A stretch of DNA of 64,000 bases from Vulcanisaeta sp. JCM 16161 (GCF_001316285.1 NZ_BBDO01000004.1:124001-188000), one strand, 5' to 3'. Numbered from the stretch's first letter, positions 50,670-60,921 are shown. Numbers and translations are program-made. Notes: generated from the letters alone by a model not told the origin.

Positions 50670-51871
50670 ATGCTGGGTATTTACATGAAGCCCATATTAT
50701 CAATAATTGGTTCACCGCTTACCTGGGTATCGAGCATTATTTCATCCACAATTCAGCTACTCTATTCAATAATTCAATACATACTGACAAGGCCTGAGGT
50801 TAACATACCATTCCTATGGCCAATAATAAACTTCCTAAACCACGTACCCATAATAAACATAATAGTTCACCTAATACTCTGGAGGCCCATTTTCGACTTA
50901 CTCATTGCGCCAGGCCTAATCTCGGTAACAATAGCCTTAATCTTCATAATTTGGTTTGAGAGGAAAATAACAGCTAAGGTGCAGTGGAGGATTGGGCCAC
51001 TTGAGGTTTCAAGGAGAATAGGTGGTTTCCTACAGCCATTTGCCGACCTATTTAGGTATACGTTTCAGGAATTCGTGGTTCCCCTGCAGGCTGATAGGAA
51101 TTACTTTGTTCATGCACCGGCAATAGTGTTCATACTATCAACACTCCCCGTATTCTTCATACCTATAGGGCCATGCAGACTAACGGCGTTGTTAATGGGA
51201 TTTACGGAGTGTACACGGGGTATGACGTATTAATAGCGATAGCATTGGTAACATTATTTAACATAGGCATAATACTAATCGGCTGGGCCAGTAATGATAG
51301 ATTCACGTACATAGGAACCGTGAGAGAGGCACTACTATACACTGGCTATGAGGTTATTCTCATTCTATCAGTAGTCTCAATACTCCTCATATATGGAACT
51401 GCCGACCCATTCAAGATAGTTAATTGGCAGGTGATGCATCTGCCGGGTATAATAATGAACCCACTGGCATTCCTGGCATTCCTAATAGCCACGCTCATGG
51501 CAACCTCAAGGTTCCCATTCGAAATACCTGAGGCAGATACGGAGATAGTCCTGGGGCCGTACACGGAGTATAGCGGTATTATCTATGGCTTGGTAATGAC
51601 AATGAGCTATGAAAAACTATACGTACTTAGTATGCTAATGGTTCTATTGTTCCTAGATGGTTGGGCGGGACCATACATACCACCACTTGGAGCCTTGTCA
51701 TATGCAATATGGTTTGGCATAAAAACATACATTGTGATGATGATAATGGTATTCACGAGATCCGTATACGGCAGGTACAGGCCGGATCAGGCATTGAAAA
51801 TGAGCTGGACGTCACTGCTCGGGTTAGTAATGGCTGCCCTGGTGCTCTCCCTCGTAATTAAGGTTCTCTAA
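50670..51871 (+). CDS. nuoH: NADH-quinone oxidoreductase subunit H (NuoH), frameshifted
   Basis: About 400 residues with eight or more membrane segments. IWFERKITAKVQWRIGPLEV(SRR)IGGFLQPFADLFRYTFQE is the complex I quinone-site segment; later come FEIPEADTEIVLGPYTEYSGI and RPDQALKMSW. A slip near 51173 splits the gene. In complex I, NuoH forms part of the quinone chamber and links the peripheral arm to the proton pumps; relatives work in group 4 hydrogenases. No other nuo gene is adjacent. Confidence 0.9.
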
Positions 51872-52032
51872 TTATTTTAAATTTAAATAATGTTTGATTA
51901 ATGTTGATTATCATAGGAATATTTTAGGGAAATGCTCATTAAGTCATTAAAAACATCTTCATCAATGGTCCAATTCATTAACAATTAGACTAACCACTAA
52001 ATTAATAAGGAGGCTTTCCAGGACCCAAGACA

Positions 52033-52681
52033 ATGGTCTTTTGCCCTGTTTGTGGTAAGGAATACGCAAACTCGAGTTCACTGCTGAAGCATGTTAAATT
52101 AAAGAGTAAGTACGACCCAATGCACATGGCCTTTTGGCTTGAGTTTCAGAAATACATAAATACCCCAAGGAGGATTGGGCGATGCTGACAAAGACCGATC
52201 TCTTCAGGGAGTTTCTACGGGAGAAGGGACTTCTTTAAAACTATTAATCAGCACTACATCACTAACTTAACTAATAACCTAATTAATAACGTATTACCAC
52301 TAATCCCGTGGTTAAGAAAAGAACTAGGATGTTATTCAGGAAGCACTTGATTACCAATTAAATTGGCCTATTAAGCTAAGGGAATTGTCAATAAGGCTTC
52401 AGGACAAATCGTATAAAATAGCTCAGGAGGCAATTAGGCTATATGTTGATGGACTATTAAGTAGGGATGCCGTTATGGAGATAATAAGATTAAGCGGAGT
52501 CTCATTGAGTAGGTATGTAAATCCTAGGAAGTACCTGGCTTATGATGGTGATGACGAGGTAGTCGAGGATACGGAGGATGTGGTGATTAATGAGCTTGAG
52601 GAGGCGGAGGATGAGGTTAAGGAGGTTGAGGAGGAATACGTTGGTCAAAGGGTGATTAGGAGGTTGATGGGCAATGATTGA
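52033..52681 (+). CDS. C2H2 zinc-finger protein with helical, acidic tail (reconstructed)
   Basis: ATG 52033 starts MVFCPVCGKEYANSSSLLKHV, a clear CxxC...H zinc finger. After slips near 52165, 52225 and 52355 the frame continues as WAMLTKTDLFREFLRE, then KTINQHYITNLTNNLINNVLPLIPWLRKEL, then LDYQLNWPIKLRELSIRLQDKSYKIAQEAIRLYVDGLLSRDAV and a very acidic end (about 52550-52645). About 215 residues. The last third is an intact frame from 52385. It may be one DNA- or RNA-binding protein or two small genes. Its stop overlaps the next gene by 8 nt. Confidence 0.5.
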
Positions 52682-53054
52682 TTACTTAATACGGAAGTAT
52701 GGGAGGTATATGGGAGGGATAGATTATGAGAAGGTGCTTAATGACCTAATGAGTGAGGAGGATAGACTTAGGGAAATAGAAAGGAAGTTAATAGGCATTG
52801 AGACAGGGCCGCAGATAAATTACGAGAAAATGAAGGAACTCGAGAGGAGGCAATTAATACTCAAGTACATAGAATTGAAGAACCAGGAGAGAGATATGCT
52901 TGAGTTAATTAAGGAATTGAAAATAAGAGGATACACAAAAACAGAAATAACAAAGGCAATAAAAAGACTAAGGAAGATAAGAAGACAAATACGCATAATA
53001 AGGCAAGAGCTAAAACTAATCAATGAAGAACCACAAATGCAACAAAAGGCTTAA
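52674..53054 (+). CDS. Charged coiled-coil protein of unknown function
   Basis: 126 residues, intact. After MIDYLIRKYGRYMGG the sequence is nearly continuous charged helix (EEDRLREIERKLIGIE, ELERRQLILKYIELKNQERDMLELIKELK), ending in a strongly basic RLRKIRRQIRIIRQELKLI. No family was recognised. The ATG lies within the last codons of the zinc-finger gene, so they are probably translated together. Confidence 0.65.
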   Translation: MIDYLIRKYGRYMGGIDYEKVLNDLMSEEDRLREIERKLIGIETGPQINYEKMKELERRQLILKYIELKNQERDMLELIKELKIRGYTKTEITKAIKRLRKIRRQIRIIRQELKLINEEPQMQQKA

Positions 53055-53056
53055 AA
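53049..53056 (+). promoter_or_regulatory. TATA box of tRNA-Glu
   Basis: GCTTAAAA (53049-53056) stands about 28 nt before the first base of the tRNA, the expected spacing for archaeal tRNA promoters. It overlaps the last codon of the coiled-coil gene. Confidence 0.55.
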
Positions 53057-53080
53057 ACCGACGTATTTAATGACTAACGA

Positions 53081-53155
53081 GCCCCGGTCGTATAGCCCGG
53101 TCAAGTATGCGGGCCTCTCGAGCCCGTGACCCGGGTTCAAATCCCGGCCGGGGCA
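53081..53155 (+). tRNA. tRNA-Glu (anticodon CUC)
   Basis: Acceptor stem GCCCCGG pairs perfectly with CCGGGGC (53148-53154). The anticodon stem CGGGC/GCCCG encloses the loop CTCTCGA, giving anticodon CUC. The T arm CCGGG-TTCAAAT-CCCGG is perfect. The discriminator is A, and CCA follows directly in the DNA (53156-53158). The gene has no intron at the canonical or other positions, although introns are common in Thermoproteales tRNAs. No repeat of its 3' end is visible nearby, so there is no sign of an integrated element. Confidence 0.95.
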
Positions 53156-53333
53156 CCACGGTCTTCGTTCTCAATATCAATGAAAATTCACATTATTCTT
53201 TCATGACTATTATTTTTCTTAAACCTTAACTTATTATATTTGGAGTGATTATAATGATTCCTTTTTATTTTTCAATTTTTTATTTTCATTAAAAGAGATA
53301 AAACTTTTATTTTCATGTGTAAATAGGGATATA

Positions 53334-55135
53334 ATGGGTTCGTCACAATCCCAGGTTAGGCTTAGGAGGGCCTTAACCATGACTGACTACTTCATGTTAT
53401 CGTTCACAGGTATGGTTGGTAGTGGTTGGTTGTTCGCCGCACTTGGCGCTGCTGGTGCCATGGGTCCAGCATCACTCTTATCTTGGGTAATAGCCGGTAT
53501 ATTCTTTATATTCATGATATTCCCCTTTGCAGAACTCGGTGGTCTCTTCCCATTCAGTGGCTCCCTGGCTAGGTACAACCATTACAGTCATGGCGTAATT
53601 AGTAATTACCTACTGGCCTGGGCATATACACTAGGTGCCATTACCACAGTCAGTGTTGAGGCCGTAGCAATTGTTGAGTACGCCAGTTACTACGTACCGC
53701 AATTCTGGAATTCAACACTAGGCGTATTAACGCCACTTGGTCTAGTCGTTGCTGCAGCATTAATACTCCTTTTCTTCGCAATTCAACTAATTGGTGTTAA
53801 TATTTACGGTTGGTTCAATAGGATAATAACTGCCTGGAAAATTCTCATACCTGGCCTAACAATAATACTACTAATTGCCCTATACTTCCACCCAGATTAC
53901 GTAATTGGTAAGTTACCAGGTGGTTTCGCACCATACGGCTACTCAGCTGTATTCGCAGGTATGATTACCACAGGTATTGTCTGGGCATACCAGGGATTCA
54001 GACAGGGCCTTGAGTATGCTGGTGAGGGTAAGAATCCGCAAAGGGATGTACCATTAGGATCAATACTGGCATTAATAGCGGCTATAGTACTTTATATCCT
54101 ACTTGAGGTTGCGTTTATAGGGGCCGTTAATTGGGAGGCGGCTGGCGTGAAGCCTGGCGATTGGCAAGACCTTGCATCAAGTAGTTGGCAGGCTCACCCA
54201 TTCGCTAGCGAGGCAATGGCTACCGGGATACCAATACTAATGGGTCTCGCTATATTGCTCCTCATTGATGCTGCAGTATCTCCCGCGGCACATTAGCTGT
54301 TTATGTCGGAACTAGCGGTAGGAACTTATATGGCATGTCCAGGATTGGTTACATACCGGAGTTCTTCTCACAATTACACAGGAAGTTCCAAACACCCTGG
54401 ATAGCCCTCATAGTCGCTACAGTATTAGGCATAGCTTTCATGGCACCATTTCCAACGTGGTACGCAATAATGTCTTATTCGGCGGTAATGACGGTGTATG
54501 GTTATTTGCAGGTTGGTATAACCAATCACGCCCTCAGGAAGATAGCCCCTGACCTAAGGAGACCATTTAACCCGCCGGCTTGGTACATATTCTACCCGCT
54601 CAGCTTCATTGTTGCATCATTGCTTATTTATTGGTCTGGTTGGTCGTACGTTAATGCGATAATAGCCGGTGTAGTGCTTGGACTCCCACTATTGTTACTT
54701 GGCCCATATAGGTCAGAGCTTAAATTAACACGTACTTCATCGGCAGTGTTTGCGGTGGTTTATTGGTTGATATCATCATTATTAATCGCCGGTTGGTACC
54801 TGAACTGGTTTGCTGGTCTGGGCGTAATTGGCTCCTTCGCTGTTTACTGGACGCTAATCTCCCTGGTTCAAATATTGAGCTTGCTCTATCTATGGTTTAG
54901 GTCAAGACATCCTGATGTTAAGGCCGCCTTCTGGGTACCAATATATAATGTATTATTGGGCATAGTATCATACATAGGTTCCCTCGGTCCATTATCAACA
55001 CCGTTAATACCATACCCATGGGACTACGTAACATTCGCAATACTAAGCCTAATAGTCTACTTCATAGCCGTAAACCTAGCCTACGAAACAAAAGACCTAA
55101 AACAAATAAAGGAGAAGGGATTACCAATAGAATAA
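53334..55135 (+). CDS. APC-family amino acid/polyamine permease (first of tandem pair), frameshifted
   Basis: About 600 residues, with roughly twelve to fourteen membrane segments. Helix 1 carries FMLSFTGMVGSGWLFAALGAAGAMGP, the unwound GxxxGSGW substrate-binding segment of APC transporters, and later GLEYAGEGKNPQRDVP. A slip near 54287 splits it; the corrected joint reads SPAGTLAVYVGTSGRNLYGMSRIG. It ends with a hydrophilic KETKDLKQIKEKG-like tail. Likely imports amino acids. The upstream 178 bp (53156-53333) is AT-rich and contains its promoter. Confidence 0.88.
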
Positions 55136-55518
55136 TATGGAATAATAAAGTATATAGGTACGGCACCTTAAAATTCCCCTTTAATCATTTTTTTATAAAT
55201 CAAACAATAATTATCGCTTTATTATTTTGTTAAAAAAATATGCTATAGAAACATAATTTCTATACCTATTTTTAGCCATTATTATTTTATTTATAATATG
55301 ATAATTATTGAAATAACCTATTGATATTGTCAATTATTTGACATTCTATGCATTAGGATTTTTTTATTGAGTTTCTTTACCGTGTTTTTCATTATTTTCT
55401 ATTTTTAATTCTCGTTATCTATATATTAGTACGTAGAAGAAATAAAAAATGTTTATCATGCTTTTTGCATATTCTATAAGGAGGAAACACTTTAAAAGGT
55501 TGTTATGAAGGTATTTTC
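55136..55518. promoter_or_regulatory. 383-bp AT-rich regulatory region between tandem permeases
   Basis: No gene is seen. The region is much longer and more AT-rich than other gaps here. It holds two perfect inverted repeats: TATAGAAA / TTTCTATA around a 5-nt centre (55244-55264) and TGTCAA / TTGACA around TTAT (55328-55343). A TATA-like CACTTTAAAAGG stands at 55488-55499, about 25 nt before the ATG at 55519. AAGGAGG at 55480-55486 precedes this TATA, so it is not a ribosome site. Confidence 0.55.
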
Positions 55519-57405
55519 ATGGCGAACCCACCTGAGGCAGGGCCTGAGGTTGGGGAAAAGGCAGCGGTTCAAAGCGATAAGCAGTTGAGGAGGGCCTTGA
55601 GTCAATGGGATATTGCGTTCTTGGTCATTGGCGCAATGATCGGTAGTGGTTGGTTATTTGGTTCACTTGGTGCAGCCGCTACGGCAGGTCCTGCAGCCAT
55701 TCTTTCCTGGTTAATAGCCGGTTTCCTAATGATATTCATAGCATTGACCTACGCAGAGATCGGTGGTATGTTACCTAAGAGTGGTGGTATTGTTAGGTAC
55801 CCACAGTATACCCATGGCGGCTTCGCATCGTTCATAATGGGTTGGGCATACTTCCTAAGCGCAGTAACTGTTGCACCGTCTGAAGCCATAGCCGCTGTGA
55901 CCTATATGTCGAGTTATCTACCGCAGTTAATGTCCAATGGATTACTAACGCCACTAGGCACCTTAGTGGCTGCTGTGTTGGTTGTGTTTTTCTTCCTGCT
56001 TAATTGGTATGGTGTTCATGTTATGGGTAAGACGAATACTGGCGTTGGTTGGTGGAAACTAATAATACCATCACTAACCTTCATCCTACTAATGGCACTC
56101 GCAATGCACACGGTTAATTTCTCAGGGCTGGCCGGCGGCTTTATACCCTATGGCTGGTCCGCGGTCTTCCTAGCAATACCAACCACGGGCATAGCCTACG
56201 CCTACCTAGGCTTTAGGCAGGGCATCGACTATAGTGGTGAGGCTAGGAAGGCTACCGACGTTGTTTGGGGTACAATACTCGGCTATGTAATTGTAATGTT
56301 CATATACGTAATGCTCCAGGTATCATTCGTAGGCGCGGTTAATTGGAGTGCGGCTAAGGTCAGCCCAGGTAATTGGCAGGCGTTATCATCCTCGGTGTTA
56401 AGTAGCGGCCCATTCTACGAGATAATGGCCACAAGTGGCATAGCAATACTAGCTGGCTTTGCCATAGTCCTACTAATTGATGCCATAGTCTCGCCATCAG
56501 GCACGGGCTGGATATACATAGGCACAACGGCGAGGACCATATACGGCATGGCCGCTGATGGCCACCTACCATCAGCATTCCTGAGGTTAAATAGGTATAA
56601 GGTCCCGCTATGGCCGACGATCGCTGCCTTGGTGCTTGGATTACTATTCCTACTCCCATTCCCAACCTGGTTCGCAATATCATCGTTCATAACAACGACG
56701 ACGGTGTTCACATACATAATTAGTGGTCCGTCATTAATGACCCTCAGGAGAACAGCACCAAATGCCAATAGGCCAATTAAGTTGCCCGCGGCTTCCGTAA
56801 TAGGCGCGATAGCCACGATAGCCGCCTTCCTAATTGTCTACTGGTCAACCTTCTACTACCTATGGTTTGCAATAGCCCTAATACTCGCTGGCTTGCCACT
56901 ATTCTATATGTACACAATGGTTAATAGGTATGGGGCAAGCAGGGTTGCCGGCATAGTCTCTGGTATAGTGTATTGGATCGTGCTTATTGTGGCCACGTAC
57001 TACTTAATATACCTACCATTCGCAGCACCAACTGGTTGGCCTGCCTCATCCCCAGTCACAATGCTTAAGTTGCAGCCAACGCACATAATCGACTTCGTAA
57101 CTTACGTAGTAATAATGGCGGCGGCGACAGTCGGGTTTACACTATATGTCGCCTCAACGGCTAAGGACCGCGAGACTGCGATGAAGCATGTGAGGGCTGG
57201 TTGGTGGGTTGTGGCAACGATATTTGCCGCATTTGTACTATCGTTTTTGGGCTCCTTTAGCGTCTTTGAGACACCTATAATACCATTCCCATGGGATACT
57301 GTAATAGCCGCACTAGTAGCCCTTGGACTATACCTCTATGGCTCCTACAGCGGAATTCTCACCGAGGATTTAGTCGTGGCGTTAAGGGAGCTTGGTGGCG
57401 TCTAA
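55519..57405 (+). CDS. APC-family amino acid/polyamine permease (second of tandem pair)
   Basis: 628 residues, intact, about fourteen membrane segments. It shares with its upstream neighbour QLRRALSQWDIAFLVIGAMIGSGWLFGSLGAA, LSWLIAGF, AEIGGMLPKSGGIVRY and GIDYSGEARKATDVV, so the two came from a duplication. The N-terminal 20 residues are hydrophilic and cytoplasmic. It has its own promoter. Substrate unknown; an amino acid is likely. Confidence 0.92.
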   Translation: MANPPEAGPEVGEKAAVQSDKQLRRALSQWDIAFLVIGAMIGSGWLFGSLGAAATAGPAAILSWLIAGFLMIFIALTYAEIGGMLPKSGGIVRYPQYTHGGFASFIMGWAYFLSAVTVAPSEAIAAVTYMSSYLPQLMSNGLLTPLGTLVAAVLVVFFFLLNWYGVHVMGKTNTGVGWWKLIIPSLTFILLMALAMHTVNFSGLAGGFIPYGWSAVFLAIPTTGIAYAYLGFRQGIDYSGEARKATDVVWGTILGYVIVMFIYVMLQVSFVGAVNWSAAKVSPGNWQALSSSVLSSGPFYEIMATSGIAILAGFAIVLLIDAIVSPSGTGWIYIGTTARTIYGMAADGHLPSAFLRLNRYKVPLWPTIAALVLGLLFLLPFPTWFAISSFITTTTVFTYIISGPSLMTLRRTAPNANRPIKLPAASVIGAIATIAAFLIVYWSTFYYLWFAIALILAGLPLFYMYTMVNRYGASRVAGIVSGIVYWIVLIVATYYLIYLPFAAPTGWPASSPVTMLKLQPTHIIDFVTYVVIMAAATVGFTLYVASTAKDRETAMKHVRAGWWVVATIFAAFVLSFLGSFSVFETPIIPFPWDTVIAALVALGLYLYGSYSGILTEDLVVALRELGGV

Positions 57406-57466
57406 ACTTAAAAAGTCAAATTTCTGACTTTAAAACAAATAAATCTGGTCTTTTTATGCCATATTC

Positions 57467-58917
57467 GTGCCAGGAAAATACCCAGTATTTCCACCTACGG
57501 ATAGCGAGTTTGAGGATCCACCAAAAATGGATAAATATGATGTTGTTGTGATAGGTGGTGGCGGTGGTGGTTATCACGGAGCCTTTGAGTTGAGTAAGGG
57601 TGGCCTTAAGGTTTTGATGGTTGATGATAAGGGTAACCTAGGTGGTAACTGCCTATATGAGGGTTGTATACCGTCTAAGGCCGTTTACATGACGATATAC
57701 CTAATGGAGAAGATAAGGGGTATACTTAATAGTGTTGGTAATAAGGATATAAATGCGGTTAGGGTTCTTTGGGAGAACGCTATTGATCATAAGGATAATG
57801 TCCAGTACATTAGGTATCTACAGCACATTAGGGAGATTAAGGAGCATGAGAATGTGGATTTCGTTAAGGGTATTGCGGAGGTAATTGATGAGCATAGGGT
57901 TAGGGTTATGGCTATCGATGGTTCCTGGAGTAAGGATGTTGAGGCAAGGCAATTATTAATAGCGACCGGGTCTGTGCCCATTAGGATACCCGTACCTGGT
58001 GCTGACCTGGCCATTGGTAGTCAGGAATTGTTCGGCTATAAGACGAGTTATAGGAAGTTGCCCAATGACGTCGTAATAATTGGCGGTGGATACATAGGTG
58101 TTGAGGTTGCCTCGGTCCTTGGCACCATGGGTATTAAGGCAACGATAGTCGAGATGCTGCCTAGGATACTGGCCGGTTGGGATAATGACATTGTTTCTAA
58201 GATTGAGGAGAGGCTTAGGTCTAAGGGAGTTGAAATTCTCACGAACTCGAAGGTCGTAGGCATTAGAAGTGAAGGTGGGCAGAAGATCGTCGAGTTTGAG
58301 AGACCGGATGGTAGTAGGGGCTACGTGGCTGGTTCCGAGGTTATAATGGCGGTTGGTAGGAAGCCATATGTTGAGGGCCTTGACAAGCTAGGCATTGTTG
58401 AGAAGGGGCATGTTGAGGTTGACTCATCAATGAAGACAAAGTCACCAAACATATACGCGGCAGGTGACGTATTAGGCAAGTACATGCTCTACCACGCTGC
58501 GGTTAAAGAGTCCGTGGTAGCAGCATGGAATATACTCCATGGAAAGCCAATCTACGAGATAAACTTCAACTCAATACCAATGACAATATTCACAGAGCCT
58601 GAGGCGGCATGGTTGGTTTAAGTGAGGATGCTGCTAAGGCAGGGGCATTAACTACGTAACTGTTTCATACCCACTCGAGGATGATGCATATGCAAATAAT
58701 GGGTGTTAGGGAGGGTTGGATTAAACTGATTATTGAGAAGGAGAGCCAGAGAATTATTGGTGGTGTTGTTTATGGTGAGGCAGCATCAATGATAATTAAT
58801 GAAATAGCGCTTGCCGTGGCCGTTAATGCCCGCGTTAAGGACATCGCATTACTGGCTCATCAGCACCCAACCATATTTGAGTCAATCGATAGGGCGGCCA
58901 TCAGGTTCTCACTGTAA
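57467..58917 (+). CDS. lpdA: Dihydrolipoamide dehydrogenase-like flavoprotein, frameshifted
   Basis: About 480 residues. FAD motif YDVVVIGGGGGGYHGAFEL, redox disulfide GGNCLYEGCIPSK, NAD motif VVIIGGGYIGVEVAS, second FAD motif IYAAGDVLG, and in the C-terminal part AHQHPTIFES with the catalytic base pair His-Glu in the form H-x-x-H-P-[ST]-x-x-E. The frame ends at 58621 and resumes near 58640 (YVTVSYPLEDDAYMQIMGVREG). The start may be GTG 57467 or ATG 57527. No 2-oxoacid dehydrogenase E1/E2 genes are adjacent, so its partner (such as a glycine-cleavage or 2-oxoacid complex) is unknown. Confidence 0.87.
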
Positions 58918-58938
58918 TTATATATTCATAACTATTTA

Positions 58939-58960
58939 TAATTATTTAAAAGAATAATTA
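58939..58960. repeat. Inverted repeat upstream of the DUF2175 gene
   Basis: TAATTATT and AATAATTA form perfect 8-bp arms around a 6-nt centre in the 85-bp AT-rich gap 58918-59002. It lies 43 nt before the GTG of the next gene and just after the lpdA stop. It is either an operator or chance in AT-rich DNA. Confidence 0.35.
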
Positions 58961-59002
58961 CATATTCATTTAATTTAGAAACCAACTAAGGGAAATTAAG
59001 CC

Positions 59003-59353
59003 GTGGATATACCAATGCCTCATATGAGCAGGAAGGTTTGGAAATGCTACAGGTGTGGTGAGGAGATTGTTGAGGGAATGAAGTTCACATTCACTAGGCA
59101 GGGTCCAATTCATTGGGAGTGCTTTAGGGCTGAGGTTAGGGATAAGTTTAATGGCAGTATTCCTGAGGATGTAAATGTTATACTTGAGTTGCTTGATTAT
59201 TTTGCGGATGGCATTGTTAAAATTAAGGAGTTTGAGGCAAGGGCGTCATCTAATGACTTAAGGCAGGCGCTTATGGCTAAGAGGAAGGTTATTGAGGGTG
59301 AGATGGCTAAACTAATGAGTGATTTAAATAGGATTCTTTACGGCAGTACTTAA
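59003..59353 (+). CDS. DUF2175 family protein
   Basis: 116 residues, intact. KVWKCYRCGEEIVEGMKFTFTRQGPIHWECFRAEV has a CxxC and H...C pair that could bind one zinc, as in DUF2175 proteins of archaea, followed by two long helices (about 55-112). The GTG 59003 or the ATG codons at 59015 and 59024 could be the start. Function unknown; a small zinc-binding adaptor is plausible. Confidence 0.75.
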   Translation: MDIPMPHMSRKVWKCYRCGEEIVEGMKFTFTRQGPIHWECFRAEVRDKFNGSIPEDVNVILELLDYFADGIVKIKEFEARASSNDLRQALMAKRKVIEGEMAKLMSDLNRILYGST

Positions 59354-59409
59354 TCATATCTTAGTATTTATGAGGAACGTTTAAATTCTAGTATTTAACG
59401 TATTATGTC

Positions 59410-60369
59410 GTGAGTGAGAACTACTTTGATAGGATTAGGAGCGTTTATATAAAGCTGAATAACATGTTCTTTAAGTATGAGAATGAGGTCCTTGGCGCAT
59501 TAATGGCTACCTTATCCAGGGAAAACTACCTATTAGTTGGTCCACCGGGTACCGCAAAAACAACTCTGGTATATGCGCTATCCAAGTTACTAAATGCCAA
59601 GTGGTTTTATAGGCAGTTGACGAAGTTCACGGATCTCGAGGAAATCCTCGGCCCAATAAACATTGCTAAGCTACTTGATGGTAAGGTGGAGAGGATATAC
59701 GCAAACTCAATTGTAGAGAGTGAGTTTGCGTTACTTGATGAGATATTCAACGCCTCAAGCGCAATACTGAATACCCTGCTATCAATACTCAATGAGAGGG
59801 TTGTGTATGATGGTGAGAAGGTCGTTCCAGTGAAGACTTGGACCGTATTTGGTGCGAGTAATAGGATTCCCGACGAGGAGGAGCTGCAGGCACTGTATGA
59901 TAGGTTCCCACTCAGGGTCTTCACGGAGTGGGTTAGCCCTGATGATACTGAGCCATTGATAATAAAGGGTTGGGAGTTGAGGATGGACCTGGAGAGGATG
60001 GAGCCCCTGGCCACGATGGATGACGTGCAAGCTGTCAATAAGATAATTACGCAGTACGTTTACGAGCACATAAAGGACATATCCAAGGTCATAAGCCCAA
60101 TTATAGCCAACTATGTTGAGCACATACCAATTAGCAACAGGACTAGGGTTAAGGTGCCCATGTACGTGGCCACGTACCTAATGCTTCATGGTATAGACAT
60201 TGGCCGTGTCGAATTAAGTCCATCACTGCTGAGGGTGGGTACGATAAAGGTACTTAGGTACCTTGTTGGTAATAAGGATCAATTGAATGAGTATAACTCC
60301 TTCGCAACAGTCCACATGCCAGAGGACCTACTAAGGCTTAGTGAGCTACTTAGTGAGCTAAGGCCTTGA
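59410..60369 (+). CDS. MoxR/RavA-type AAA ATPase
   Basis: 319 residues, intact. Walker A GPPGTAKTTL (about 45-54), Walker B EFALLDEIFNASSAILNTLLSILNERVV (a very typical MoxR segment), sensor VFGASNRIPDEEELQALYDRFPLRV. MoxR ATPases usually act with von Willebrand-domain proteins as chaperones or activators, but no such gene is next to it. A helical ORF follows directly and may be its C-terminal extension. Confidence 0.9.
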   Translation: MSENYFDRIRSVYIKLNNMFFKYENEVLGALMATLSRENYLLVGPPGTAKTTLVYALSKLLNAKWFYRQLTKFTDLEEILGPINIAKLLDGKVERIYANSIVESEFALLDEIFNASSAILNTLLSILNERVVYDGEKVVPVKTWTVFGASNRIPDEEELQALYDRFPLRVFTEWVSPDDTEPLIIKGWELRMDLERMEPLATMDDVQAVNKIITQYVYEHIKDISKVISPIIANYVEHIPISNRTRVKVPMYVATYLMLHGIDIGRVELSPSLLRVGTIKVLRYLVGNKDQLNEYNSFATVHMPEDLLRLSELLSELRP

Positions 60370-60545
60370 TAAATAATGAGGTTTATGATGAGGCCAGGCA
60401 GAGGATTAGGGATGCCAGGGAATTACTGAGCCAGATAAGGAGTAGGTGGGATGCCGTAATGGCTAAGTTATATACCGATGAAATAAATGAGTTAGAAGAC
60501 TTGCTAAAGAAGTTGGAAGAGGCACTGAGTGAGAGTAAGCGATAA
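60366..60545 (+). CDS. Helical extension of the MoxR ATPase or small separate protein
   Basis: From TTG 60366, overlapping the MoxR stop (CCTTGA), an open frame of 59 codons encodes NNEVYDEARQRIRDARELL, SQIRSRWDAVMAKLY and a coiled coil DEINELEDLLKKLEEALSES, ending in TAA at 60543-60545. It reads as one frame with MoxR if a single base is missing at 60365. Equally it could be a coupled small gene. The high helical content suggests a protein-protein contact. It converges with the next gene. Confidence 0.5.
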   Translation: MINNEVYDEARQRIRDARELLSQIRSRWDAVMAKLYTDEINELEDLLKKLEEALSESKR

Positions 60546-60552
60546 TCGTCAT

Positions 60553-60921
60553 TTATCTACGCAGTTGAAGTATATCGCGTATAATAGATACCACCGCATT
60601 CATAAGCTTGGGCGGCGCATTGTATAACCGCATATCCGTTAACACATCACTCATTAACTCACTAAGCCCCTCAACGATAACGTTAGAGGCGCCTAACTCC
60701 CTCAACTCCTGGCTCAACACCCTAAGGTATATGTATGAAACCACAAAAAAACCTAGTCCTGAAATCATCGGCCTCGCTCGGTGGGCAGTTAAACTCCTTA
60801 ATGGGATCCTCCTGCAGGCCTCATCAACATCAATGCCCAAATCCCTTAAATAATTAATTAGTAATTGTGGTTCCCTGACCATGGCCCAAAAGGATTCGCG
60901 AACATTAACCACAGAAGTCAC
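60553..60921 (-). CDS. Hypothetical helical protein
   Basis: 122 residues, intact; GTG start at 60921 overlapping the glycosyltransferase stop (GTGA), so translation is likely coupled. All helix, with a weakly hydrophobic middle (LGFFVVSYIYLRVLS). No family was recognised. It may be a partner of the glycosyltransferase. Confidence 0.6.
   Translation of the reverse strand: MTSVVNVRESFWAMVREPQLLINYLRDLGIDVDEACRRIPLRSLTAHRARPMISGLGFFVVSYIYLRVLSQELRELGASNVIVEGLSELMSDVLTDMRLYNAPPKLMNAVVSIIRDILQLRR

Noticed and set aside
53081..53158. Integration of an element at tRNA-Glu
   Set aside because: The tRNA is complete and I found no repeat of its 3' end downstream within the window, nor any integrase gene.
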